Source: Cyrtodaria siliqua
Lineage: Eukaryota > Mollusca > Bivalvia > Adapedonta > Hiatellidae
Reading direction: 5' to 3'
Assembly: GCA_037043455.1 (NCBI GenBank)
Contig: JAWPHD010003097.1
Coordinates: forward strand, 124,001 to 188,000
DNA length: 64,000 nt
The notes under the pieces were generated by a model that made no database searches, was not told where the DNA came from, and saw only the letters and a list, made by a program, of their open reading frames with translations. Below are positions 33,263 to 45,598 of the stretch, piece after piece; positions within the stretch are counted from its first letter, which is position 1, and the number at the start of each line of letters is the position of its first letter. Both the position numbers and the translations under genes were made by a program.

Positions 33263-34909
33263 GTAAACACTAAGTCGGATAGAGGCTAACTCCATGCTCT
33301 CTCCCTTTTGCTTTCTTAATGGTGAACATTGATATTCACAGCCTCTATCCTTTACTTAATGGTGAACATTGATATTCACAGCCTCTATCCTTTACTTAAT
33401 GAAACTACAAATACAAGTATTTTTGTTGTAAAACTTTACGGACTAACACAACTTTTATGAACTATAGCTTTAGTTGAAAAATGTATATGACGAAGCAATG
33501 TGTTACGCCTGCGGTCATCAGTCTATTTTGCCTCATAATGGCTTACCTTTTGTAAACATTTTGTTATCTTACTTTGCTATCTTTCTAAAACAATTTTTTT
33601 TTTGACAAATCGTGAGATTTTATATCAACACAAAACCGTGGAAAATGTTTAGAAATAAAGTATTTGAGACTGTGTTAAAGGGTAAAACGGCAACCCCGAT
33701 TTTTTAAAAACTCGCTCCGTCCCGTTAGTTTTTCATATAACTTTCTGCATTTGTTCAATCACTAATATTAATTATAAGAATAGTATGAAACGCATTGTGT
33801 TTGCATATTTACCAGCAGGTGATTATATTGCACCAATATTATATTTAAACCTACGAAATAATAAAGAAGCAAATTGAAATAATTATATGCAAGCAGGTTT
33901 AAAGTCAAAATTATCTTAAATCGACATGTTGATTTTATGGTTTGATAACCACTTCAAGATTGCCATGTGTTCCTTTAAATAAAGCAGACTACAATTGTCT
34001 CATAATAACATGTTATTTAGTCCTCTCCACCAAACCGACACAACCCAGCGACCGAGCAACTGAATAGTGTATTTGTATACTTCTACCGGCACTGAAAACA
34101 GACAAAAAACACGGCACGCGAAAATTGGCAATTATCCTGGCACGCGAAAGCGGACATGTATCTCGGCGCGCGTAAATGAACAAGTATTCCGCCACTATCT
34201 ATGGTGTAGATTGTTATACAAAGATCCAAGATGGTCGTCTATATGACGATATTGTACACGAATTTAATTAGAGTAGTTAATAAACTTGAAAGCTATCAGG
34301 CGTAGCAGGCTGACGATATATACGAATCATGTATGTAGGTAAGTGTTTGTATACGTGCAGTGTGTGGGTTTTAATCGATAAACTACGATTTACGACACTG
34401 TGGACAAGGAAGAACTTTTATGTTCTTATAAAAAAACGTATAAAAAATAAATTATGATGTCATCCTTTGTTGTTTGTTTACGTTTTAAATGATGGTATTA
34501 TTGACACCAATACCTTATCTGTAACTTCTTTATTAAGTGTCGAGCCACTCAACATTATTTGAAAAATTGACAGACCGTTGGCGAAAATAGGTTTTAAGTT
34601 ATTTGTTTGTTTGATAGTGTTTTAAGACATTTTCATATGACTGTTTAAAAAAAACACACGTATAAATGATCATAAATAGTATGGGGGTCGTTCGTCGTAA
34701 ACTTTTCGCATTCCGCACGATAACTCCGAAAGAATGAGATTCACCCTCATTAAACTCCATAGGTACATTGCCATACGTGAGAGAAAGAACCCTATTGCTT
34801 TTGGGGCCAGTAGGTCAAAGATCAAGGTTACGGTGATCACAGGAAATGCTTTTAACATAAAAACTTTAGGAACCGGGGTTATAAAGCCCCGTTTGGCGGC
34901 GCTTTTGTT

Positions 34910-35040
34910 AGCACATGCTACGCCATGACGGTCTATTTGTTTTATGCTAGAGGCTGACGCCACCCCACCACACCCCCGTTTTCTGGGGTAGAACCAGTAC
35001 TGTATACCCCCGCCATCCGTTAAAATCGACACTTTTTCAT
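34910..35040 (-). repeat. Headless SINE family 3 body
   Basis: The minus strand reads gatggcgggggtatacagta, ctggttctaccccag and aaatagaccgtcatggc, matching the body of the SINE at 29678-29890. It lies in duplication copy 1, and its counterpart is at 41630-41860. Confidence 0.65.
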
Positions 35041-35149
35041 AAAATAATAAACAGTTGCTGAATAGGGGATTCATAATGAACCGTTATAATACACAGAAAC
35101 AAAATGGACCTGACAACAGTTTTAAAGGAACTGGAAGCGATCTAGAATA

Positions 35150-37275
35150 ATTATTCATTACCCTCTTATTTGTTACCCCTTATTCATTACCCCCTTATTC
35201 ATTACCCCCTTATTCATTACCTCCTTATTCATTACCCCCTTATTCATTAACCTCTTATTCATTACCCCCTTATTCGTTACCCCCTTATTCGTTGCCCCAT
35301 TATTTTTACCCCCTTATTCGTTACCTCCTTATTCATTACTCCTTCTTCATTACCTCCTTATTCAATACCCCATTATTCATTACGTACTTATTCATTACCC
35401 CTTATTCGTTACTCGTTTATTCGTTGCCCCATTATTTTTTACCCCCTTATTCGTTACCTCCTTATTCATTACTCCTTATTCATTACCCCTTATTCATGAT
35501 CATCTTATTCGTTACCCCCTTATTTACCTACTTATTCATTACCCCCTTATTCATTATCCACTTATTCATTACCTCCTTAGTCATTGCCTCCTTATTCATT
35601 ACCTCCTTAGTCATTGCCTCCTTATTCATTACCTCCTTACCTCCTTATTCATTACCCCCATATTCATTACCCTCTTATTCAGTACCACCTTATTCATTAC
35701 CACTTATTCATTACCCATTACTCCCTTATTCATTACCCCTATTCATTACCCCCTTATTCATTACCTCCTTTCTCATTACCCCATTATTCATTATCCCTTA
35801 TTCATTACCCTCTTATCCATTATCCTCTTATTCAGTACCCCCTTATTCTTTACCTTTTTATTCATTACCCCCTTATTCATTACCACATTATTCATTACAC
35901 CCTTATTCATTATCCCCTTATTCATTAACCTTTATTCATTATCCCGTTATACATTACTCCCTTATTCATTACTCCCTAATTCATTACCTCCTTATTCATT
36001 ACCCCTTATTAACTACCCACTTATTCATTACACCCTTATTCGTTACCTCCTTATTCGTTACCCCTTATTCGTTACCCCTTATTCATTACCCCCTAATTCA
36101 TTACCCCCTTATTCATCACCTCTTTATCTATCACCCCCTTATTCATTACCCCCTTATTCATTAACCCCTTATTCATTACCCCTTATTCATTACCTCCTTA
36201 TTCAGTACCACCTGATTCATTACCCACTTATTCATCACCACTTTATTCATTACCTCCTTATTCATTACCTACTTATTCATTACCCCCTTATTCATTAACC
36301 CCTTATTCATTAACCCCTTATTCATTACCCATTACTCCCTTACTCATTACCCTCTTATTCATTACCCCATTATCCACTAATTCATTACCCTCTAATTCAT
36401 TACCCCCTTATTCATCACCACTTTATTCATCACCCCCTTATTCATTAACTCTTTATTCATTACCTCCTTATTCATTACCCACTTATTCATCACCACTTTA
36501 TTCATTACCTCCTTATTCATTAACTCCTTATTCATTACCTCCTTATTCATTACCCACTTATTCATTACCCCCTTATTCATTAACCCCTTATTCATTACCT
36601 CCTTATTCATTACCTCCTTATTCAGTACCACCTTTTTCATTACTCCTTTATTCATTACCCCCTATGCATTACCCCCTTATCCATTACCCCATTATTCATT
36701 ACCCCCTTATTCATTACCCCCATGTTTTATTTCCCCATTAATCATTACCCCTTATTCATTACCCCCTTATTCATTACCTCCTTATTCATTACCAACTTAT
36801 TCATTACCCTCTTATCCATTATCCCCTTATTCAATACCCCCTTATTCTTTACCTCTTTATTCATTACCCACTTATTCATTACCTCTTTATTCTTTACACC
36901 CTTATTCATTATCCCCTTATTCATTAACCTTTATTCATTGCGTACTTATTCATTACTCCCTTATTCATTACTCCCTAATTCATTACCTCCTTATTCATTA
37001 TCCCTTATTCACTACCCCTTATTCATTACCCCCTTATTCGTTACCTCCTTATTCGTTACCCCTTATTCGTTACCCCTTATTCATTACCCCTTATTCATTA
37101 CCTCCTTATTTATTTTCTACTTATTCATTACCCCCTTATTCATTACCCCTTATGCATTACCCCCTTATTCATTCCCCTTATTCATTACCCCATTTTTCTT
37201 TACCCCTTATTCATTAGCCCCTCATTCATTACCCCGTATTAATTACCTCCTTGTTCGTTATCCCTTATTCGTTAC
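35150..37275. repeat. 15-bp minisatellite (ccccttattcattac)n, about 2.1 kb
   Basis: About 140 units vary as ccctta, cctcctta, cgttac and cagtacc. The array separates the two segmental-duplication copies. Frames of 290 and 269 codons on + encode Pro/Tyr/Ser/Leu-rich repeats and are by-products of the array. Confidence 0.97.
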
Positions 37276-37735
37276 ACCTGTGTCCCTAAATATCTGCCAT
37301 GCTACGCAGGCGACACAAATAGTAAGCCATAAACCGTTTGATCTTCTCGATTATTTCTGGTTTCTTAGTTTCATATTGTTTTCTTTTAAAATAGCTCACA
37401 CAAGTGTGACGAACGACGACAGACGAAGGACGACGGCGAAAGTGATCCGTAAGTGTCTGCCATATTACGCAAGCGAAACAAAGTGTAGTACAACAACCGT
37501 TCGATCTTCTCGATTATTTCTGTTTTCTTAGTTTCATAGTGACGTCCTATATTGTAGCTCACCCAAGTGTAACGGACGACGACGGACGACGACGAACAAC
37601 GACAGACCACGGACGACGGACAAATTAATCCCTACGTGTCTGCCATGATTGATATGCATGCTATGCAGGCGACACAAAAAGTAGGCCATTTCCCGTTTGA
37701 TCTTCTTGATTATTTCTAGTAAATAAAGTCAAAAC
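37275..37735 (+). repeat. About 175-bp tandem repeat, 2.5 units
   Basis: Each unit has gtgtctgccat...tacgcaggcgaca, then cgtttgatcttctcgattat, then tcacacaagtgtgacgaacgacgacagac. The last partial unit leads directly into duplication copy 2. Confidence 0.7.
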
Positions 37736-39160
37736 TGTTCGTTTGGCCCTCTATGATAATATTGACCCAAGACTTTTCAAAAGTAAAATGTAGTATCTTA
37801 GTGACGTTTAGCTCTGCTTTTCATACTCGTATAGACAATGTTTATACGTGTTTAGAATTATATTTGATGATCTGTCGCCATTGATATAAATGTATTTTGT
37901 AACTGTTGCTTATGCTGTTCATATGTATGAACCTAAGTGAATCTTTATTCAAGACGAGGCAGTTCCGATTGTAAACGAACATGACGAATAAGATCGGAAA
38001 ATCTCCGCAATCGGCTTGTCTAAAACAATTACGAATACAATTTCAAAAATCCGATCTTTTCAATCCTGTTTTTCCCCAGCAAAACGCATATTACACGGGG
38101 TGAAATTATTGCCATTTACCTTTTTCATAGTCCTCTTTATAATTAAGTAAAGTTTATATCAATTGGTGGACAAAAAGATATAGGTAGAGCCTCTTTAAGC
38201 AGAAAAATTATATCAAAACGTTCGTGTATCCCATTAAAGCAAACAATACATTCTTACCTTAGCGATTACCCAACGTTTTCAACCAATCAGTTGCCGCAGA
38301 TTGTCAAATGATTGCATCAATTATTTATGAAGATTTTACTACCAACATTCTTCACGACAAGAGTGTGACCTATAAAGAGACTATCGATAAACCTATGGTA
38401 AACACTAAGTCGGATAGAGGCTATGAAGAAATATCGTCACCATTAAGAAACCGCCATCGGTCGCTACGCTTCTCCCTTTCGGTTTCCTAATGGTAAAAAT
38501 TTCTCTTCATAGCCTGTATCCTATTCTTAATGAAACTTCAAATACAATTATTGTGTTGTAAAACTTTATGGACCAAAACATATTTAATGAACTGTAGCTT
38601 TAATTTAAAATGGTATATTGTGAAGCAATATGTTACGCTGATGAACATCAGCCTATTGTGCCTCCTAAAGGTAGCATGTTGTTATCTCACCATCCTATCA
38701 AATTTCTAAATAAATAAATAAAATTAACAAATCGCGAGATTTTATATCAGCACAAAACCATAGGAAACGTTTAGAAATAACAGTATTTGAGACTGTGTTA
38801 AAGGGACACATGACAATCTTGATTTTTTAAAAACTCGCGGCGTCCTGTTAGTTTTTCACATAACTTCTTGCATTTGTTCAATCATTAATATAAATTATAA
38901 GAATAGTTATAAAGTGAATTGTTGTTTTTTCCATATTACTTACTGGTGATTATAATATATTGCACCAATGCTATATTTAAACATATATATGGCATATTGT
39001 ATGTAATACACCCGCACTATATAGCAATACAACAGTTTAAAATATCTCGTATTCAACGATATATCACTGTAATTATTGCAACGTTAGGAGAGTAAGCAAT
39101 GCAATGCGAAATATTTCAGTTGTGTGCATTATTTTCGCATTTTAGGGTATTAGAATAAAA

Positions 39161-39332
39161 ATGAAATAGAACATCGCTTACGGTGAAATTATCGTTTAAA
39201 TATATCACGGTTTGTCGTTCAAAATGTAAACAAGAACTTCACACGCCCTTCGGGCTCGTGCAATTAGTGTTTACAATTGAACTCCAAACCGTGATATATT
39301 ACATGATAATTCACCGTAAACGATGTCCTATT
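39161..39332. repeat. Hairpin MITE, about 170 bp
   Basis: The left arm gaaatagaacatcgcttacg...tatcacggttt and right arm aaaccgtgatatatta...cgtaaacgatgtcctatttc pair almost completely. A small inner hairpin gcccttcgggc sits at the tip. The element is absent from duplication copy 1. Confidence 0.75.
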
Positions 39333-40204
39333 TCTTAAATAACGAAGAAAACGGATTTTTTTTATTTAATTATATGCAAGCAGGTTTAAAATCAAAGTGA
39401 TACTTGATAAGTAAAGCGACATGGTGATTTCAATGTTAGATACAAACTTGACGATTGTCATGTGCCCCTTTATATATAGCGTATTACAAAGTTTGCGAGC
39501 TGACTTTAATTGTTACATAATAACATGTTATTTAGTCCCCTCCCCCAAACCGACTCAACCCAGCAACCGAGAATTAGCTAATGTCTTCTTAATACTTCTA
39601 CCGGCACTGAAAACGAGACAAATAACGCGGCCCGCCAAAAAGGACAAGTATCCGGACACGCGAAAATGGACAAATATTCCGGAATGCGGTAATATATAGG
39701 ACACATTTCAGTGGAGATATCTTTATCATTTTTTTAAAATATAATTATGGTATAGTGTTATACAATATCCAAGACGGCCGCCTATGTTACGAGATTGTAC
39801 ATGGACGTATTTAATTAGTTAACTAATTAATTAATAAACGTGAAAGCTATAGGGGTAGCAGAGTGAGAGTATATACATAGGTACGTGTTTGCTTAAAACA
39901 TACACGTATACGCGCAGTGTGTTGGTTTTAATTTCATTTTCGAGTCTCTGAACTAGGATTTACGACACAGTCGACAAGGAAGAACACTATTCATTGTAAA
40001 CATTAAGACACATGTATAATGTCATCATTTGTCGTTTGTATACCTTCTAAAGTAAGTTATTATTGACACCAGTATCTTATCTGTATTTTTCCATTACGGT
40101 GTCAAGCCACTGTACGTTAGTTGAAAAATTGACAGTCCGTTAGCCATTCTGAAAATTCTTTGTACTATATTTTGTTTGTTTGATAGTGTTTTAAGCAGTT
40201 TTTA

Positions 40205-41575
40205 TTCGACAGTTTGAAAAAAATGGGACGTATTATGGGGTTTGGCCGTCCATACGTCCGCACGACCGTAAACTTTTCGCATTCCGCAAGATAACTCCAA
40301 ATGTATGAGACCTACCCTCATTAAACTTTATAGGTACATTGCCATAGGTAAGAGGATAAACCCTATTGTTTTTGGGGGCCATTAAGCCAAAGGTTAAGGT
40401 CACGATGACCTTATATGGAAATATGCATTCCGCACAATAACTTCAAAACCATAACACTCCTACTGATGAAACTTCATATGTACATTGACGTTGGCAATGA
40501 GAAAGAAATTATTGTCTTTCAGGCCAGTAAGTCAAAGGTCAAGGTCACGGTGACTTTATATGAAAATATGCATTTCGCACAATAACTTCAAAACCATAAC
40601 ACCTACACTCATAAAACTTCATAGCTGCATTTCCCTAGGTACGAGTTAAAACCCTGATGTGTTTGGGGCCAGTAAGTCAAAGGTCAAGGTCACATCGACC
40701 TTATATGGAAATATGCATTCCACACAATAACTTCAAAACCATAACCCTCCTACTGATGAAACTTCATATGTACATTGACGTTGGCAAGAGAAAGAACTTA
40801 TTTTCTTTGAGGTCAGTAGGTCAAAGGTCAGGGTGACCTTATATGACAATACACATTCCGCCAAACAACTTTGAAACCATAACACACGCACTCATGAAAT
40901 TGCATATGTACGTTGCCTTTGGACAGAGGAGGAACCCTGTTGCTTTTGGGCCCTAGGTCAAAGGTCAAGGTCACCAGTACATATTCCAAACGATAACTCC
41001 AGGATTATAATACCTACAATCATGAAACTTTGTAGATACATTGCCCTTGGTGAGAGGAGGAACTCTATTGCTTTTGGGCTTAGTAGGTCAAAGACCAAGA
41101 TCAAAGACCTCATATGGACATGCGCATTCCAAATAACAATTCCGGAAAAATGACATTTATTAAACTTCATAGGTGCATTGTGCTTGGTGAGAGAAGAAAG
41201 CCTTTTACTTTTGGGTTCAGTGGGTCACCAAGGTCACATTGACATTGACAATGACTGAATCTCAAGACAGTTCCCCACTGTAACTTGTAACTTTTCGGAC
41301 CTATAATTTTGAAACTTTACAGAAATAGTACCCATGTTAAAACAACAACCCCAGTTGGTTGTAAGCTTAGTAGGTCAAACGTCAAGGTCACTGTAACCTG
41401 ATCAAGACAAATTCCTTCCCGAACTATTTGATATACAGTCTTAAAACGTTATACTAATAGTGATCTTGGTCAACCAACATCCCCTATCAGTTATCTTTTT
41501 GTTAGAAGGTCTAAAGGTCAGAGTTATATTGACCTGATACCTAGGAAATGCTCTTATCATAAAAAAACTAAGGAA
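40205..41575. repeat. Tandem array, about 170-bp units ending in ggtcaaaggtcaaggtcac
   Basis: About eight units each run cattccgcacaataacttca, aaaccataac, cttcatatgtacattg and tttggggccagtaggtcaaa, then ggtcaaggtcac. Perfect AGGTCAAAGGTCA occurs at 40818-40830 and 40955-40967, with close variants in other units. No coding. Confidence 0.85.
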
Positions 41576-41629
41576 ACGGGCGTATAATTCCCCGTTAGGT
41601 GGCGCTCTTATTAGCACTTGTAAGGCCAT

Positions 41630-41860
41630 ATATGCCGGTCGATTGTTTTTTGTGCTAGAAGCAGACCCCCACCACTCCCCACCTCTCCCCACCCACATCC
41701 CCATTTTCTTTGGTAGAGCCAGTACTCAGGGAAGGGCCGTAACTAATGTTGTTAGAACTTGTGGCCCGACCCGTTTGCATATTATATGGCAATAAAATAT
41801 GTTTAAATCAGTACTGTGTACATCCCGCCATCCGTTAAAATCAACACCATCTCATAAAAT
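41630..41860 (-). repeat. Headless SINE family 3 body interrupted by an 86-bp insertion
   Basis: The text matches 34910-35040 but is split at AGTACT. An insertion ggaagggccgtaactaatgt...gcaataaaatatgtttaaatc lies between two AGTACT copies (41729-41734 and 41811-41816 region), which look like a target-site duplication. Confidence 0.65.
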
Positions 41861-42014
41861 AATAAACGATTGCTGGATAGGCGACACATAATAGACCGTT
41901 ATCATGCACAGAAACAAAATGGACACAACTAAGTTTTAAATGGATTGTAAGCGATCTGGAATGTGTGTTTCTTCTTATATGAGTACAACCATTAGAATGT
42001 GTATCAGTATATTG

Positions 42015-42535
42015 TAAAGCATGTGCATGTGCACTAAATCGGCCAGCATGTTCCGACCAGTTTGATAATAAATAAGTGCACTTACTCGACAAATCGGCCA
42101 ACATGTTCCGGCCAGTTTGATTTTAAATAAGTACACTAACTCGGCAAATCGGCCAACATGTTCCGACCAGTTTGATTTTAAATAAGTGCACTTACTCGGC
42201 AAATTGGCCAACATGTTCCGACCAGTTTGATTTTAAATAAGTGCACTAACTCGGCAAATCGGCCAACATGTTCCGGCCAGTTTGATTTTAAATAAGTGCA
42301 CTAACTCGGCAAATCGGCCAACATGTTCCGACCAGTTTGATTATACATAAGTGCACTAACTCGGCAAATAGGCCAACATGTTCCGGCCAGTTTGATTATA
42401 AATTAGTGCACTTAATCGGTGAACATGTACTTACCAGTCTGATTATGAATTAGTGCACTAAATCGGCCAACATATACATTCCAATTTGATTATGAATTAG
42501 TGCACTAAATCGACGAGTTCTTACCGGTTTTATTA
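42015..42535. repeat. 55-bp minisatellite, about 9 units
   Basis: The unit is gtgcactaactcggcaaatc, then ggccaacatgttccgaccag, then tttgattttaaataa. The last three units are diverged. Confidence 0.93.
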
Positions 42536-42639
42536 ATATTTGTCTGCAAATTGCGTACACATCTGAAGTTAACACCATATTCGGGAATAGCGAAGTATAT
42601 TTTTATGGAAATATGTGTACAATAGGAAGTTCGAAATTG

Positions 42640-43920
42640 GTATCCGTGTCATTTGGTCACAGTTCAAGCTCCCTACAAATGAAAATTAATTTCCGATCAA
42701 TAACTTTACTTTCAGTTAAGGGATTTTAACGAAATTTCACCACAACGTGCGGCTCATAGTAGAAAAAGCTATGGATTGTTGTTCGGCTCATTTTGGTCAA
42801 AAGTCAAGGTCACTGTAACTATATATTAAACGTTATTTTCACTTTTCCTTAAGGTATTTTAACAAAACCTCCACAACAACACGATGCTTTTTATTTGGGT
42901 CATTTGGTCAAAGTTCAAAGTCACTGTTATTTTAAATAGAAAGTTGGGTTCCGCCCAATAACTTTACTTTTTCATACGGGTTTTTAACAAAACTTAACAA
43001 CATGCGGCTCATAAAAAAATGCTTGGGATTGATATCGGATCATTTAGTCAAAGGTCAAGGTCACTGTTCTGTTAGTTTATATTGAGACATTGATTTCCAA
43101 TCAATACATTTGCTTTCCCTTATGAGATTTTACTAAACTTTTCCACAAGGTGCGAATCATGGTTTAAGACAGCTCGGACTTGTTATTCAGGTCATTTGGT
43201 CAACTATAAATTGAAAATTGGTTTTCGCTTAAGCAACTTTACTTTCCCTTGAAGAATGTTAACACATCTTCTCTACAAAGTACGGCGTGTAGTATCAAAC
43301 CTCGGGATTGTTTATCGGGTCATTTGGTCAAAGGTCAATGTCACTGTAAATAAAAAATCGTTTCTGCCAAGTTACTTGAATTTCCCTTTAAGGGTTTTAA
43401 CGAAAACTTCACAATAAGATGAGGCTTACGGAAAGGCGTGATTTTTATTCAGGTCATTTGGTCAAAATCTCACTGATAAATAAAAAAAAATGTTTTACAC
43501 TCAACAATTTATTCTTCCTTGAGGGATTTTAAGGGCAACCACCACAAGATGCGACTTTTCAAAAAACAAAAACAGCAACAAAAAAGGGTTGCTTTTATCA
43601 AAGGTCAAGGTCAGTGCTATTTTAAAAAAAAGTTTCTTTCCCCTTGAGTTTAAGCCAGATTTTAACCACAAGGTCCGGCTCCAGATTTAAACCACAAGAT
43701 CCGGCTCATGCAAAAATGCTCGGGATAAAAATATTTGGGACATGTGATCAGTTACTATAAATAAAAACAGTTTGTGCTTAATAACATTAGGGAAATTTTA
43801 ACGAAACTTCAACACAAGGTGCGGCTTGTGAAAAGGAAACCCGGGATAGTTGTTCGAGTCACTTCAAATAGAAAATTGGTTTCCGCTCATTAACTTTACT
43901 TTTCTTGAAGGATATTGTTT
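42640..43920. repeat. Tandem array, about 120-150-bp units with catttggtcaaaggtcaaggtcac
   Basis: Units share ttggtttccgctcaataact, ttactttcccttaagggatt, ttaacgaaacttcaccacaa and ggtgcggctcatg, with the same AGGTCA-like core as the array before it. Diverged, no coding. Confidence 0.8.
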
Positions 43921-43975
43921 ATGAAATCTGGCAGGTGGTTTAAGTAAAATGATGCGGTAATGCATGTGTAACTTT

Positions 43976-44650
43976 TAGTTCGACTATTTTTAGAAAAAGG
44001 TGATATTTTCTATTTACCCCGGCGTCAGCGTCGTCGTTGACTCCCTCATCCCCGTTGTTTTTAGCTTAATTTTCGTACGCAAGTCCAATTATTTCAGCAA
44101 TCACTCGTTATACAATTGTGAAACTTGGAATATGTCTTCAGTGCCATCAAGGACACAACATTTGTTGAGCCATGCTCCATAATTCTGTATTGCATTTTAA
44201 CAAAATTATGGCTCTTTTTCACCTTTTAAATTCTGTTAAAAGGTTTTTGGCTAGTCCATGTATTTCAGTGGCCATACATCAGTGATGTTCGATTTGTTAG
44301 AATGGTGTTTTACGTCATTTTTAGCTCGCTGTGACGAACGTCCAGTGAGCTATTGCCATGACCCCGTGTCCGCGTCGTCAGCGTCGGCTGTATGCACCAG
44401 GTGAAAGTTTGTATATACCACTCTTCAACCCTTTCAGCTATAGCTTTCATGTGGTATGTAGCTTATCTAGGGAGAGGTCTTCCCAATCAACACCCCCACC
44501 TATCAGTTTGACCTTCGGTCAAGGTCAAGGTCATATTTTGACATTTTTTAATATTTTGTGTTTAACTCTTTAACCCTTCATATTTGTTATGTAGCTTATC
44601 TCGGGAGAGGTATTTCCGTCTACCGTCTACCGTCATAATCTCGATACTTA
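43976..44650 (+). repeat. Two heads of the ttagctcg...ccccgg-cgtc repeat family
   Basis: tagttcgactatttttag...accccggcgtcagcgtcgtcg at 43976 and ttagctcgctgtgacgaacg...gaccccgtgtccgcgtcgtc at 44321 resemble the left ends at 47855 and 56635. The second runs into cggtcaaggtcaaggtcat and a short repeat of gtagcttatctmgggagagg. No gene in 44650-45360. Confidence 0.55.
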
Positions 44651-45365
44651 ACAAATAAAAAATACGCTTGGGATTGCTTTCGAGTTAGCCTGGTTAAGGT
44701 CAAGGCCACTGTTACTGTTTCTTCATTTTAGTTACCGCTCAGCAGCTTTTGTTTCTCCTGTTAGCTTAATTATTTGCAACTAGAACTGAGTTGTTCTGAC
44801 TTAATCCATCTGAAATCGTCAGTACACGTACCACGTGACATGCCGGCGTAGGCCATCTATGAGGCGAACGTTCAAGGTAATTGTAAAATTTTAGCAGCCA
44901 CTTATCTACGTTCACGTAACTTTTAAATACATTCAGATACCGATCATGAGATCAAACGTCAAGGTCAAAGTGAAATTAACTTTACCAAAACATGGTTTCG
45001 ACGCACTCACTCAAGTTTTATTATAACCTTTGAAGTATGTTTCCTCTATGTCTTTTTATATATATGCTGATATTACTATCGTAAGACCAACATATTATCC
45101 TTAATTTAACATTGAACATATTTTCTGAAGCAATATCTGATGTTGTGCATATCCCATCTTCACGAAACTTCTTAGTACGATAAATTAGTGTTTGTCCCTT
45201 GCTTTTTGGGTTAAATGATACAATTCAAGTTCACACCGAAAACTGGCATTGGAAATTGTATTTGCAAAAAATGGTATTTTGCATTATATTCATTAAGTGA
45301 GTGACCGGTGATGTAAAATCATCCAAGGCAGAAGGTCAACGGTCAAGGTAGCAACTTAATCCTTA

Positions 45366-45449
45366 AAGAAAATAACCCGCCAAATAACGACAAAATTGCA
45401 CTTCAAAACGGTTTATCAAAACTCTATCCAGGTGTTCAGGTCATATAAA
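45366..45449 (+). repeat. Dispersed repeat R1, copy 3 (truncated)
   Basis: aataacccgccaaataacga, aaaattgcacttcaaaac and aactctatccaggtgttcag match 30751-30825. Confidence 0.65.
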
Positions 45450-45459
45450 TAGATGATCT

Positions 45460-45591
45460 TACAGGAGCACTCATTGATTATTAAATTTATTAAACGAGTT
45501 GTCAAACTGATATAATGCGAGGCTCTTGCCGAGCCTTATATAATTTTTGCTAACGAGTTTAATAAATTCAATAATGAATGAGAACGAATGT
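45460..45591. repeat. 132-bp hairpin element with a 10-bp flanking duplication
   Basis: Arms actcattgattattaaattt...acgagtt and aacgagtttaataaattcaa...gaatgag pair imperfectly around an inner hairpin gaggctcttgccgagcc. TAGATGATCT flanks both sides (45450-45459 and 45592-45601), which indicates insertion with target-site duplication. Confidence 0.7.
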
Positions 45592-45598
45592 TAGATGA

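Larger units (their letters stand above)
32510..35140 (+). repeat. Segmental duplication, copy 1 (about 2.6 kb)
   Basis: Long stretches align with 37685-41950 in the same order and orientation. Examples are tgtatcccattcaatcaaac/tgtatcccattaaagcaaac, ccaatcagttgcc, gattttactaccagcac/gattttactaccaacat, ccaaaccgacacaacccagc, ttattgacaccaataccttatctgt and ttttcgcattccgca. This copy carries an expanded 21-bp minisatellite (33025-33262). No host gene is recognised in it. Confidence 0.8.
37685..41950 (+). repeat. Segmental duplication, copy 2 (about 4.3 kb, enlarged)
   Basis: It is collinear with 32510-35140 but longer. It gained about 365 bp with a hairpin element (38985-39350), an expanded array of about 170-bp units (40250-41570), and an 86-bp insertion with a 6-bp duplication (41727-41813). 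Confidence 0.8.

Noticed and set aside
35292..36164. 290-codon + ORF rich in Tyr, Pro, Ser, Leu
   Set aside because: It is wholly inside the 15-bp minisatellite. The frame is kept open by unit length and lacks any non-repetitive domain.
36722..37531. 269-codon + ORF
   Set aside because: Same minisatellite for most of its length, then run-out into the 175-bp tandem repeat.
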